64,000 bases of DNA from Burkholderiales bacterium. Lineage in GTDB: Bacteria > Pseudomonadota > Gammaproteobacteria > Burkholderiales > Burkholderiaceae_C. Location of the stretch: assembly GCA_016213205.1 (NCBI GenBank), contig JACRAZ010000072.1:1-64000 (forward strand), written 5' to 3'. A program made the position numbers and the translations under genes. Below are positions 27,658 through 35,925 of the stretch, piece by piece; within the stretch, counting starts at the first letter, position 1, and every line of letters starts with the position of its first letter. Below the pieces are notes generated by a model. The model saw nothing but the letters and a program-made list of their open reading frames with translations. It was not told the DNA's origin and made no database searches.

Positions 27658-28152
27658 TCAGCAGCAGGCGCCCGAGGACTTGACGGCAATGCCGATGGGC
27701 TTGCCGCGTGTCACCGCGGCGGCCGCGGCGGGCGCCGGCGCGCAGCAGGCCGAAGCCTCGCCCGCCGGCGCTTGTGCTTCGCTGAACACCGGGATGTTGC
27801 CCAGCGTGTGGAAGTGCTCCCAGGCGATGCCCTGCGGGTCGGTGACCCAGTGCTTTTCGCTGCGGGCATAACAGCAGGTGGTGGCGCCTTCGTCGAGCAG
27901 GGCCATGTCGGCCGATTCGGCGCGGGCCTTCAGCTCGGCGAGCTCGGCCGCGTCATCGGTCTGGAAGCCCAGGTGGTCGAGCCCCGGGCGCTGGCCGCGG
28001 GTGGAGATGGCGAAGTTGATGCGCGGGTCTTCGAGCATCCACTTCGCGTAGTCGGCCTCCACGCGGGTGGGCTCGGCGGCGAACAGCTTCGAGTAGAAGC
28101 CGATGCTGCGGGCCAGGTCATCGACGTGCAGGTGGACGTGGAAACGCTTCAT
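27658..28152 (-). CDS. arsI: ArsI/CadI-type VOC protein, C-As lyase family
   Basis: 164 residues, a vicinal-oxygen-chelate fold. Metal ligands are suggested by HVHLHV (residues 5-9), GLDHLGF (H60) and IAWEHFH (E112). The substrate-binding cysteine pair TTCCYA (C93-C94) is the hallmark of the ArsI C-As lyase, which removes methyl or aryl groups from trivalent organoarsenicals. The ATG was chosen at MKRFHVHL. The protein has an extra 35-residue Ala-rich tail with two more Cys pairs (ACCAP, GACC at the very end), beyond the usual family length. Second gene of the operon. Confidence 0.9.
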   Translation of the reverse strand: MKRFHVHLHVDDLARSIGFYSKLFAAEPTRVEADYAKWMLEDPRINFAISTRGQRPGLDHLGFQTDDAAELAELKARAESADMALLDEGATTCCYARSEKHWVTDPQGIAWEHFHTLGNIPVFSEAQAPAGEASACCAPAPAAAAAVTRGKPIGIAVKSSGACC

Positions 28153-28169
28153 GGGATGGCCTTTCAGGT

Positions 28170-28514
28170 TCAGCAGGTGGCGCAGGCGCGGGGCCTCTTC
28201 TTGGCCGGCCGGCCATCGGGCCCGCAGGCCTGGCCCTGGCAGCAGTGGTCGGTGAGGTAGCCCAGCAGCGCGTTCATGCGCGCGATGGCGGGTTGGTAGA
28301 TCAGGTTGCGGCCGTCGCGCTGCTGGGTGACGAGGCCGGCATGCATCAGCTCCTTCAGGTGGAACGACAGCGTGGACGCCGCCACATCCAGCATGGCCGC
28401 CAGCTCGCCGGGGGTCATGCCCTGCGGGGCGGCACCGATCAGCGCACGAAAGATGCGCAGGCGCATGCCCTGGGCCAGGGCAGCGAGGGCGATGACGGCG
28501 TCGTTCTCTTCCAT
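28170..28514 (-). CDS. arsR: ArsR/SmtB family arsenic-responsive repressor
   Basis: 114 residues. The winged helix covers about 10-85 (TPGELAAMLDVAASTLSFHLKELMHAGLV). The sensor cysteines are not in the recognition helix but after the wing: C91, C92 and C97 (DHCCQGQACG), the arrangement of the AfArsR-like group, plus C111 and C114 at the end. Expected to repress the operon until As(III) binds. First gene of the operon; its ATG lies inside an inverted repeat. Confidence 0.93.
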   Translation of the reverse strand: MEENDAVIALAALAQGMRLRIFRALIGAAPQGMTPGELAAMLDVAASTLSFHLKELMHAGLVTQQRDGRNLIYQPAIARMNALLGYLTDHCCQGQACGPDGRPAKKRPRACATC

Positions 28515-28534
28515 AGTTCAACGGTAATGGAAAG
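28508..28534. promoter_or_regulatory. Candidate ArsR operator over the arsR start
   Basis: TTCCAT (28509-28514) and ATGGAA (28527-28532) are inverted arms 12 bases apart. The first arm contains the arsR start codon. The region is AT-richer than its surroundings. Position over the start and weak dyad symmetry fit an autoregulated ars promoter. Arms are short, so support is moderate. Confidence 0.4.
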
Positions 28535-28668
28535 ATGGAAAGGAGTCAAGCCCGGGCGGGCACCGTGCCTGAACCGGGCCGCACAAGCCGCCGGCCTTGC
28601 CGGCAGCTCTGGCAACATGCGCAGGCGCTTGGCCGCGTCGGCATGCCAGCACATCACCGTCAGGCCCC

Positions 28669-29001
28669 ATGTTCACCGTCGTCGCGCTGCTGTTCTTTCC
28701 AGTCGTGCTGGCGGTCTCGCTGTGGCGCCTTTACCAGCTGCCTCGAGACCTGCTCGCACGCACGCGCTGGCTGAACCCCCGCCACAGGCTGGCGGCCAGC
28801 ATGGCCTCGGGTGTCATCTACCTGGCGCTGGCCGCGTACACCGCCTTGCTGCTGTTCACCTTGGCCAAGGCCCTTGCATCGCCTCCGCGGACACTGGCCG
28901 AAGCGCTCCAGACCGCGTCCATGGTCGCGGGCTACCCGCTGGTCTACCTGGCCTACGAGTGGGTCTGCTACTACGCCATCCTGCCGAGGTCGAAGACGTA
29001 G
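28669..29001 (+). CDS. Small integral membrane protein
   Basis: 110 residues from the ATG of MFTVVALLFFPVVLAVS. Three hydrophobic helices are visible: about 3-20, 45-68 (SGVIYLALAAYTALLLFTL) and 85-103. No known motif. It faces away from the ars operon and is followed 32 bases later by another membrane protein gene. A longer frame upstream exists but shows no protein-like character. Function unknown. Confidence 0.6.
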   Translation: MFTVVALLFFPVVLAVSLWRLYQLPRDLLARTRWLNPRHRLAASMASGVIYLALAAYTALLLFTLAKALASPPRTLAEALQTASMVAGYPLVYLAYEWVCYYAILPRSKT

Positions 29002-29033
29002 CCATGCCCGCCCCGATCGGCTAGCCTGTCCCG

Positions 29034-29495
29034 ATGAAGACCGCAATGCTTGGCGTGGGCGTGGGCGTGGGCGTGGGCTTACCCTGGGTGGCCTCGCATC
29101 CCATCGCCTACCCGGCGCTGGAGGTGCTGCACATCACCGGCATCGGGCTGTTGCTGGGCAGCCTGGTGCTGCTGGAGCTGCGGGTGTGGGGCCTGGCGGC
29201 CGCGCTGCCGCTGCGGCCGCTGGCCCGGCTGTCGCTGTCGGTCACGCTGGCCGGCTTTGGCCTGGTGGCCTGCAGCGGCTTGCTGATGTTTGCCGCCCAG
29301 CCGGCGGAGCTGCTGGCCAACCGCGCATTCGTCGCCAAGCTGGGGCTGGTGCTGCTGGCCGGCCTGAATGCGCTGTGGTTCCACGGGCGCGGCAGTCTCG
29401 CGCGCTGCGACGGTCTGGCGCGCGCACAGACCGTGTTGTCGACGGGGCTTTGGCTGGCGGCCATCGCCTGCGGCCGCTGGATCGCCTACCTTTGA
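29034..29495 (+). CDS. DUF6644-like multi-pass membrane protein
   Basis: 153 residues with four predicted helices (29-50, 62-88, 95-117, 130-150). It contains HP...ALEVLHITGIGLLLGSLVLLELRVWGL, a motif of small membrane proteins often coded just before a DUF6152 protein, as here. The N-terminus has GVGVGVGVG from a hexanucleotide repeat. Start ATG is 32 bases after the previous gene. Probably cotranscribed with the next gene, which begins 17 bases after its stop. Confidence 0.75.
   Translation: MKTAMLGVGVGVGVGLPWVASHPIAYPALEVLHITGIGLLLGSLVLLELRVWGLAAALPLRPLARLSLSVTLAGFGLVACSGLLMFAAQPAELLANRAFVAKLGLVLLAGLNALWFHGRGSLARCDGLARAQTVLSTGLWLAAIACGRWIAYL
29052..29075. repeat. Four GGCGTG hexanucleotide repeats inside a membrane-protein gene
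   Basis: Direct repeats of a 6-bp unit code alternating Gly-Val. A gain or loss of units keeps the frame and would only change N-terminal length. Confidence 0.85.
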
Positions 29496-29512
29496 CGGCA
29501 GGAGAGCCCACC

Positions 29513-29980
29513 ATGCAACGACGTGCCCTCATCGTGATGCCGCTGTGCGCCGGCCTGCCCGCCTGGGCCCACCATGGCTGGAGCAGCTTCGACCAGGGCC
29601 GCCCGCTCTACCTGGAAGGCAAGGTGGCCCAGGTGGCCTGGCGCAACCCGCATGTCGAGCTGAAGCTGGACCTGCCGGCCGATGGGCTGAAGCTGCCGCC
29701 CGACCTGGCCAGCCGCAGCCTGCCCGCGCAATCGGCCCCGGTGGACGGCCCGGCGCTGCTGAAGGCCACGCAGTTGCCCACCCGCAAGGACAGGCGCTGG
29801 GAGATCGAGCTGGCCCCGCTGTCGCGCATGCAGGCCTGGGGCGTGCCCGAGATCAAGCAGGGCGATGCACTCGCGATGCTGGGCTTCACCTTCGCCGGCG
29901 AGAAGGGCGACCCGATCCTGCGGGTGGAGTACCTGTTTGCCGCCGGCAAGACCTACGGCCTGCGCTCGTCGCCGGCCTGA
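29513..29980 (+). CDS. DUF6152 family exported protein
   Basis: 155 residues. A short signal peptide spans about 1-19 (LIVMPLCAGLPAWA), followed at once by the family motif HHGWSSFDQGRPLYLEGKVAQVAWRNPHVEL. The HH(G/S)W start and (W)RNPH element recur in this family; the histidines suggest metal binding, with no function proved. It follows a membrane protein of the type usually paired with it. The two may form a periplasm/membrane complex, possibly for copper or another metal, which is inference. Confidence 0.8.
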   Translation: MQRRALIVMPLCAGLPAWAHHGWSSFDQGRPLYLEGKVAQVAWRNPHVELKLDLPADGLKLPPDLASRSLPAQSAPVDGPALLKATQLPTRKDRRWEIELAPLSRMQAWGVPEIKQGDALAMLGFTFAGEKGDPILRVEYLFAAGKTYGLRSSPA

Positions 29981-30014
29981 TGGCCGGGCCGGCGCCACCG
30001 GGCCCCGCCTGCCG

Positions 30015-30602
30015 ATGCCCACACGACGCCACCTGCTGGCCTGCGGCGCGGCGCTCGCGCTGCCGGTGCGGGCCGCGCCGGGCGATGCGCTGGTGCGGGC
30101 CCTGCGCGGCGCCCAGGCCGGTGGCGGCGTGCTGATGCTGCGCCATGCGCTGGCCCCCGGCACCTTCGACCCGCCGGGCTTCAGGCTGGGCGATTGCGCC
30201 ACGCAGCGCAACCTCGACGACGAGGGCCGCCGCCAGGCCCGGCACCTGGGGGCCTGGTGTGCCGCGCACAAGCTGCGGCCCACGCGGGTGCGCAGCAGCC
30301 CGTGGTGCCGCTGCCTGGAAACGGCCACGCTGGCGTTTGGCGACCGCGCCGAGCCCTGGGCCGCGCTGGGCTCGCCGCGGGCGGGGGACGAGGCCGGCAA
30401 CGCGCAGGCGCTGGCGCAGTTGCACGCGGGCCTGGCCAGTGTGGTGACGCGGCGCACCGGCCTGGAGGTGTGGGTCACCCACATGTTCGTCTTCAGCGCC
30501 CTGCTGGGCGAGGGCGCCGGCGTCGGCGAGGGCGCGCTGCTCGGCCTGGGCGACGGTGGCGCGCCGCGGGTGATCGCCAGGCTCACGGGCCTGCCGGGCT
30601 GA
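30015..30602 (+). CDS. Histidine phosphatase superfamily protein
   Basis: 195 residues. It begins with a twin-arginine-like or Sec signal (PTRRHLLACGAALALPVRA). The catalytic motif is LMLRHALAPG (R-H, phosphohistidine at RHA) near residue 44. RVRSSPWCRCLETA near 95 supplies the second Arg, and WVTHMFVFSAL near 155 the second His. Exported phosphatase or mutase-like enzyme with unknown substrate. It starts 34 bases after the DUF6152 gene and may belong to the same transcript. Confidence 0.8.
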   Translation: MPTRRHLLACGAALALPVRAAPGDALVRALRGAQAGGGVLMLRHALAPGTFDPPGFRLGDCATQRNLDDEGRRQARHLGAWCAAHKLRPTRVRSSPWCRCLETATLAFGDRAEPWAALGSPRAGDEAGNAQALAQLHAGLASVVTRRTGLEVWVTHMFVFSALLGEGAGVGEGALLGLGDGGAPRVIARLTGLPG

Positions 30603-30643
30603 GTGGGCCCCTGCAGCCCTGCGGGCTGGTCCCCCGGCCGGCC

Positions 30644-32230
30644 TCAGCCCGGCGTGGTGCGCGGCGTCAGGCGCGGCGCCCGGCGCGCCTGCGCGGCCTG
30701 CTCATACGCATGGCCATAGGCCAGCAGCCGTGCTTCCGTCCACGGCCGGCCCACGAACGAAAGCCCCAGCGGCAGCCCGCGCACCAGGCCGCAGGGCACC
30801 GTGAGGTGCGGGTAGCCGGCCACCGCGGCGGGCGTGCTGAAGCTGGCACCGTAGTGGTCACCGGCGACGTAGTCGATCAGCCAGGCCAGGCCGCCGGTGG
30901 GCGCGATGATGGCGTCGACCCTGTGCGTGTCGAAGGCCTTGTCCAGGCCTTCGGTGCGCGCCCCCCGCACGCAGGCTGCGAGTGCCTCCTGGTAGGCAGC
31001 GCTGTCCAGGCCGCCGAGCGTCATCGCCTTCTCGAACAGTTCCTGGCCGAAGTGCGGCATCTCGCGCGGGCGTTCGCGCAGGTTGAAGGCGATCAGGTCG
31101 GCCAGGTTCTTCACGGGCGCGCCGGGGGCAAAGCTGGCCAGCCACTTTTCCAGCCCCGCCCGCAGCTCCACCAGCAGCACGGTGAGCTCGGCGTCCCAGT
31201 AGGCGCCGGCGCCGGGCAGGCCCACGTCGTCCACCACCTCGGCGCCCAGCGCGCGCAGCTGCTGCACGGCGGTGTTGAACAGCGCATCGGCCTCGTCGAA
31301 GCCGGTGAGGAAGTTCCGCGCCACACCCAGGCGCACGCCCTTCAGCGCATCGGGCGCAAAGCGCGGCAGCAGGGCCGCGCCATCGGCAGGCGCGCTGGCG
31401 GTGGCCGCGTCCGCGGCATCGGGGCCGGCCATCGCGGCGTACAGCAGCGCGGCGTCGGCCACGCTGCGGCACATCGGGCCGGCGCTGTCCTGCGTGGCGC
31501 TGATCGGGATGATGCCGTCGCGGCTGATGCGGCCCACCGTGGGCTTCAGGCCCACCAGGCCGCAGATCGAGGCGGGCGAGACGATGGAACCGTCGGTCTC
31601 GGTGCCCACGCCCAGCGGCGCCAGGCTGGCCGCGATGGCGGCCGCGGTGCCCGAGCTGCTGCCGCTGGTGCTGCGGTCCAGTGCGTAGGGGTTGCGCGTG
31701 AGGCCACCGCGCGCACTCCAGCCGCTGGTGCTGCGCGTGCTGCGGATGTTGGCCCACTCGCTGAGGTTGGTCTTGCCCAGGATCAGCGCGCCGGCTTCGC
31801 GCAGCCGCTTCACCAGGTGCGCATCGCGCGTGGCGCGCACGCCGGCCAGCGCCAGCGAGCCGGCGCTGGTGGCCATGCGGTCGCCGGTGGCGATGTTGTC
31901 CTTCAGCAGCACCGGCACGCCGTGCAGCGGCCCGCGCACGCGGCCGGCGCGGCGCTCGGCATCCAGCGCGCGGGCCAGCGCGGTGGCCTCGGGGTTGAGC
32001 TCGATGATGCTGTTGAGCCGCGGCCCGGCCCGGTCCAGCGCTTGGATGCGCGCCAGGCAACTGGCCACGATGCGCTCGCTGCTGAGGCGCCCCTCGGCCA
32101 TCCGGCGTGCCAGCGTGGTGGCATCGGCTTGCGCCGGCGATGCGGCGGCAGCAGTCTGGCGCACGGCCATGGCGGGGGCTCTCAACAATGCCGTTGCGGC
32201 GGAGGTCAGCAGCAGGCGGCGGCGCTTCAT
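30644..32230 (-). CDS. Exported amidase (amidase signature family)
   Basis: 528 residues. A signal peptide spans about 1-22 (RRRLLLTSAATALLRAPAMA). The Ser-cisSer-Lys triad can be read as K110 (VPVLLKDN), a cis-Ser in STSGSSSGTAA near 191, and the nucleophile S215 in TETDGSIVSPA. The family signature covers about 188-225. Hydrolyses an amide or ester in the periplasm; substrate unknown. Members include peptide amidases and Glu-tRNA amidotransferase-like enzymes, but the signal peptide argues for a secreted amidase. Followed by a short repeat and the GST gene on the same strand. Confidence 0.88.
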   Translation of the reverse strand: MKRRRLLLTSAATALLRAPAMAVRQTAAAASPAQADATTLARRMAEGRLSSERIVASCLARIQALDRAGPRLNSIIELNPEATALARALDAERRAGRVRGPLHGVPVLLKDNIATGDRMATSAGSLALAGVRATRDAHLVKRLREAGALILGKTNLSEWANIRSTRSTSGWSARGGLTRNPYALDRSTSGSSSGTAAAIAASLAPLGVGTETDGSIVSPASICGLVGLKPTVGRISRDGIIPISATQDSAGPMCRSVADAALLYAAMAGPDAADAATASAPADGAALLPRFAPDALKGVRLGVARNFLTGFDEADALFNTAVQQLRALGAEVVDDVGLPGAGAYWDAELTVLLVELRAGLEKWLASFAPGAPVKNLADLIAFNLRERPREMPHFGQELFEKAMTLGGLDSAAYQEALAACVRGARTEGLDKAFDTHRVDAIIAPTGGLAWLIDYVAGDHYGASFSTPAAVAGYPHLTVPCGLVRGLPLGLSFVGRPWTEARLLAYGHAYEQAAQARRAPRLTPRTTPG

Positions 32231-32254
32231 GGTCTGGCGGGCCCGGGGGCCTCA

Positions 32255-32302
32255 GGGCAGGTGGGCAACAGGGCGGGCAGGCAACAGGGCAGGCAGGCTA
32301 CA
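32255..32302. repeat. Three imperfect 16-bp tandem repeats
   Basis: Units GGGCAGGTGGGCAACA, GGGCGGGCAGGCAACA and GGGCAGGCAGGCTACA run in series between the amidase and GST genes. The last supplies the GST stop codon. Confidence 0.85.
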
Positions 32303-32933
32303 GGGCCATCGCCGGCCGCTCGGCCATGGCGGCCCGCCAGCGCAGCAGGTTCGGGTGCTGCTCGCCCGCCCGCACCTTGACCACCCGCGCAAAGTCCACC
32401 GCCACCACCGCGGTGATGTCGGCGATGCTCAAGCGCTCGGTCGCGATGAACGCGCGCCCGGCCAGCCGCTGGTCCAGCGTGGTGAAGAACTGCTGCACCC
32501 GCGCCAGGCCGCGCTGGGCCAGCTCGGGGATCTGCGCATAGTTCACCGGGCCGGGCAGCGCGCGGTTGGCCATCGCGGGGGCGCTGTTGCGCAGCGCTTC
32601 GGCAATCGCCATCAGGCCCTCGAACTCGATGCGCCATTGCCAGCTCGCGATCTCGGCCTTTTCCGCCGGCGTGCGGCCCAGCAGCGGCGGCTCGGGGAAG
32701 CGCGCTTCCAGCCAGGCGGTGATGGCGGCGTTGTCGGTCAGCAGCAGGCCATCGTCCGTGCGCAGCGTGGGCACGGTGCCCTGCGGATTGATCTGCCGGT
32801 AGGCGTCGCCGAGCTGCTCGCCGCTGCGCAGGTCCACCTGCACCGTGTCGTGGACCACGCCCTTCTCGGCCAGCAGGATGCGGGCGCGGCGCGGGCTGGG
32901 GGCGGTGGCGCAGTCGTAGAGCGTGATGGTCAT
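32298..32933 (-). CDS. Glutathione S-transferase family protein
   Basis: 211 residues from the ATG of MTITLYDCATAPSPRRARILLAEK. The N-terminal thioredoxin-like domain (1-80) has NPQGTVPTL and the Glu/Ser-type DNAAITAWLEARFP; the helical C-terminal domain covers 90-205. The CATAPSPRR region replaces the usual Ser/Tyr or CPxC site. A start three codon groups earlier (32957) is possible. It lies 30 bases before the next gene on the strand, a second GST-fold protein. Confidence 0.88.
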   Translation of the reverse strand: MTITLYDCATAPSPRRARILLAEKGVVHDTVQVDLRSGEQLGDAYRQINPQGTVPTLRTDDGLLLTDNAAITAWLEARFPEPPLLGRTPAEKAEIASWQWRIEFEGLMAIAEALRNSAPAMANRALPGPVNYAQIPELAQRGLARVQQFFTTLDQRLAGRAFIATERLSIADITAVVAVDFARVVKVRAGEQHPNLLRWRAAMAERPAMAL

Positions 32934-32963
32934 CGGGTGCTTTCTGGTCAATGGCACAGGGCC

Positions 32964-33839
32964 TCAGGGCGCGGGTGCCAGCTTGTCCTGCGTGCGGGTG
33001 TCGAAGTCGCTCGCGTCGTGGCGCTCGTGCAGCTGGCTGGCGGGCTGGCCCGTCACGCGGTTGACCATGCGGCCCCGCTTCACGGCCGGGCGCTGCGCGA
33101 TCTGGTCGGTCCAGCGCAGCACGTGGGTGTACTCGTGCACCTGCAGGAACTCGCCGCCGCCGTAGAGCTGGCCCTTGGCCATGGCGCCATACCAGGGCCA
33201 CACCGCCATGTCGGCGATGGTGTACTCGCGGCCGGCCAGGTACTCGTGCTGCGCGAGGTGGCGGTCCAGCACGTCGAGCTGGCGCTTGACCTCCATCGCA
33301 TAGCGGTCGATCGCGTATTCGATCTTCTGGGGGGCATAGGCGTAGAAGTGGCCGAAGCCGCCGCCCAGGAAGGGCGCGCTGCCCACCTGCCAGAACAGCC
33401 ACGACAGGCACTCGGCGCGCTCGGCGCCACCGGCGGGCAGGAAGGCGCCGAACTTCTCGGCCAGGTACAGCAGGATGGCGCCGGATTCGAACACCCGCAC
33501 CGGCTGCGGCCCGCTGTGGTCCATCAGCGCCGGGATCTTGGAGTTGGGGTTCGCGGCCACGAAGCCTGAGCCGAACTGCTGGCCTTCGCCGATGCGCACC
33601 AGCCAGGCGTCGTACTCGGCGCCGCTGTGGCCCAGCGCCAGCAGTTCCTCCAGCATCACCGTCACCTTCACGCCGTTGGGCGTGCCCAGCGAATACAGCT
33701 GCAGCGGGTGGCGGCCCACCGGCAAGTCCTTCTCGTGGGTGGCGCCGGCGATCGGGCGGTTGATGTTGGCGAAGCGGCCGCCGCTGTCCTTGTTCCAGGT
33801 CCAGACGGGCGGCGGGGTGTAGGCGGGCGTGTCGCTCAT
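32964..33839 (-). CDS. yghU: YghU-type glutathione-dependent disulfide-bond oxidoreductase
   Basis: 291 residues. The long N-terminal arm PAYTPPPVWTWNKDSGGRFANINRPIAGATHEKDLPVG is diagnostic of YghU among Nu-class GSTs. It is followed by the thioredoxin domain (LYSLGTPNGVKVTVMLEEL, with the glutathione-contacting Thr/Asn in TPNG) and the helical domain (WPWYGAMAKGQL). These proteins bind two glutathione molecules and reduce disulfides. Same strand as and upstream of the smaller GST. Confidence 0.92.
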   Translation of the reverse strand: MSDTPAYTPPPVWTWNKDSGGRFANINRPIAGATHEKDLPVGRHPLQLYSLGTPNGVKVTVMLEELLALGHSGAEYDAWLVRIGEGQQFGSGFVAANPNSKIPALMDHSGPQPVRVFESGAILLYLAEKFGAFLPAGGAERAECLSWLFWQVGSAPFLGGGFGHFYAYAPQKIEYAIDRYAMEVKRQLDVLDRHLAQHEYLAGREYTIADMAVWPWYGAMAKGQLYGGGEFLQVHEYTHVLRWTDQIAQRPAVKRGRMVNRVTGQPASQLHERHDASDFDTRTQDKLAPAP

Positions 33840-33940
33840 GCGGGGCAGTCTCCGGTCAGGGTGCAGGGCTGCACGGTAACCGCTGCGGCAAGGGCTTGGG
33901 GCCCGTACGGGTTCGGCGGCGGTGCGCCACCGCATCGCGC

Positions 33941-35803
33941 TCAGCGCGCCGGGCCGGCCGGCGCGGCCATGGCGGGCACGGCGCGCGGCTCGGCCGCGAG
34001 GCCGTAGCGCCCTGCCTCGGCATCGATGGTCGGGCGCAGCTTGCGGGCCGCCTCGATGTCGGCGCGGCCTGGCTCGACATCGCCCAGCCGCGTGCGCACG
34101 ATGCCGCGGCCGTACAGCGACCAGGCCCCGTCCGGCCGGAGGTCGAGCGCGCGGTCGAAGTCGGCCAGCGCATCGCCCAGTTCGCCGCGTCGCAGGCGCA
34201 CCCAGGCGCGGCTGTCGAGGTAGGCCGCGGTCTTGGGTTTCAGATCGAGCGCGCGGTCGCAGTCGTCGATGGCCTGGTCCAGCTCGATGCCCAGCAAGGC
34301 GCGCGTCCAGCAACGGTTGTTCAGCACGGTGGGCAGGCTGGCATCGTTGTCGCGGGCGGGCACCCACAGGTTCCATTGCGCCACTGCGCTTTCGGGCCGG
34401 TTCAGCCGCAGGTAGAGGTCGGCCATCGTCAGCCGCATCGGGGCCTGCGGGGCAATCGTGCGGTCCAGTACCTGCAGGTCGTCCAGTGCACCTTCGCGCG
34501 GCCCGGTGCTGGCGCGCAGCAGGGCGCGGTGCAGCCGCGCTTCAGCCTGCGTGTTATCGAGCCGCAGCGCGGTGTCGAAGTCCTGCAGCGCCTGGGCCGG
34601 CTGTCGCATCGCCAGGTGGATGCGGCCACGCTGCAGGAAGTGCCCGGCCCCCTGCGGCTCCATCTCGCAGGCGCGGTCCAGGTCGGCCAGTGCGCGCTGC
34701 AGGTCGCCGCGCGCCGCGGAGGCCACACCCCGCCGTGCATGGGCCGCGGCGTCCAGGTTCTGCGGCGGCGGGTTCGAGGCCGCGGCGCCGGACGCGGCAG
34801 CCGCGGGCGGCGCGGCATTGAGCGCGAACACCGGCCCGCCGTTGTAGGTGAAGAACATGCGCCGCTGGCTTTTCGACACGTAGATGCGGTGCGACAGGAA
34901 GAAGTCCACGCCGAGCAGCATGTCGTGGTCGTCGGACTCGAAATTGCCGATCCGCAGCCGGCTGTTGCGCACGGTCTCGCCGGCGAGCTCGAACGTGCCG
35001 ACCGGGGCCACCCAGGCCTTGGCCTCACCCTGGCCCGCACCGCGCATCGCAGCGGTGGGCGTCATCTCGGCCTCGGTGATGCCGGCGCGCCGGGCCGCTG
35101 CCAGCGACACAATCGACACCGCGCCGGTGTCGAACAGCACCTCGACGTCCTTGCCGTTGAGCTGCCCGATGGCCCGCAGCGCCGGTGATTTCGACCGCGC
35201 GTCGCGCAACAGTGCCAGTTCGGACACCGGCGTGTCGGCGGCCCAGTAGGCGAGGTTGCGCCCCTCGCACTCGCCCTCGGGAAACATGAACCGGATCATG
35301 CCCTGCGCCAGGTCGTACTCGACATCGGTGAAGGCCAGCAGGTTGCGGCCCAGCAGGCCCATGATGCCGCCACCGAGTTCATTGCCGCCGACCAGGAACT
35401 CCACGTCGGCGAATTCGCCCTTCAGCAGCTGCAGGCGCTTCACCGTGGTCAGGCGCGCGTCGATCGGGCCGGTCGCACCGTGCACCCGCATGCCGAAGGG
35501 CAGGTGGGTGACGCGCAGCTTCAGCTGCGCTGCCGTCGCGTCCGTCAGCATGCTGTAGAAGGCGCCGCTGTCCACCAGCAGGCGCACGTCGGTGTCGTTG
35601 ATGCGCACGGTGACCGTGGGGCGCAGGCCGACCATCGTGACCGGCATCTCCAGCGACCGGAGCTTGCACGCCGCCTGGGCGTGCTGCAACACGCACAGGC
35701 CCAGCACGACCAGCACTGCGGCCAGCCCCGCCCGCGCACCGTGGCGGGCCTTCGCGTTGGGTGGGCGCACCGGTGGTTGCGGCCTCCGGGTGTGTTGGTT
35801 CAA
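33941..35803 (-). CDS. Tandem retropepsin-like aspartic protease with TPR repeats
   Basis: 620 residues, read from a TTG start preceded by AGGGAGGAT. A signal anchor or peptide spans about 25-45 (GLAAVLVVLGLCVLQHAQA). There are two retropepsin-type lobes in one chain: LLVDSGA at 76-82 with the flap/core partner IMGLLGRNLL, and VLFDTGA at 223-229 with MLLGVDFF. Since each lobe has its own D[ST]G, the pair may form a single-chain active site like pepsin. Residues about 345-600 are TPR repeats (ADLDRACEMEPQGA, DFDTALRLDNTQA). Substrate unknown. Downstream of and same strand as the IclR gene. Confidence 0.8.
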   Translation of the reverse strand: MNQHTRRPQPPVRPPNAKARHGARAGLAAVLVVLGLCVLQHAQAACKLRSLEMPVTMVGLRPTVTVRINDTDVRLLVDSGAFYSMLTDATAAQLKLRVTHLPFGMRVHGATGPIDARLTTVKRLQLLKGEFADVEFLVGGNELGGGIMGLLGRNLLAFTDVEYDLAQGMIRFMFPEGECEGRNLAYWAADTPVSELALLRDARSKSPALRAIGQLNGKDVEVLFDTGAVSIVSLAAARRAGITEAEMTPTAAMRGAGQGEAKAWVAPVGTFELAGETVRNSRLRIGNFESDDHDMLLGVDFFLSHRIYVSKSQRRMFFTYNGGPVFALNAAPPAAAASGAAASNPPPQNLDAAAHARRGVASAARGDLQRALADLDRACEMEPQGAGHFLQRGRIHLAMRQPAQALQDFDTALRLDNTQAEARLHRALLRASTGPREGALDDLQVLDRTIAPQAPMRLTMADLYLRLNRPESAVAQWNLWVPARDNDASLPTVLNNRCWTRALLGIELDQAIDDCDRALDLKPKTAAYLDSRAWVRLRRGELGDALADFDRALDLRPDGAWSLYGRGIVRTRLGDVEPGRADIEAARKLRPTIDAEAGRYGLAAEPRAVPAMAAPAGPAR

Positions 35804-35925
35804 GGCGATCCTCCCTCGCTGGTCGGTCCTGCCACGCGGGGTGTTGCGCGCGTGGCGGCGACGGTTGCTTTTGCGTGCCGCGCACTGTACGACAGCCTCA
35901 CCGCTGCCCGCGGCCACCCCAGGCT

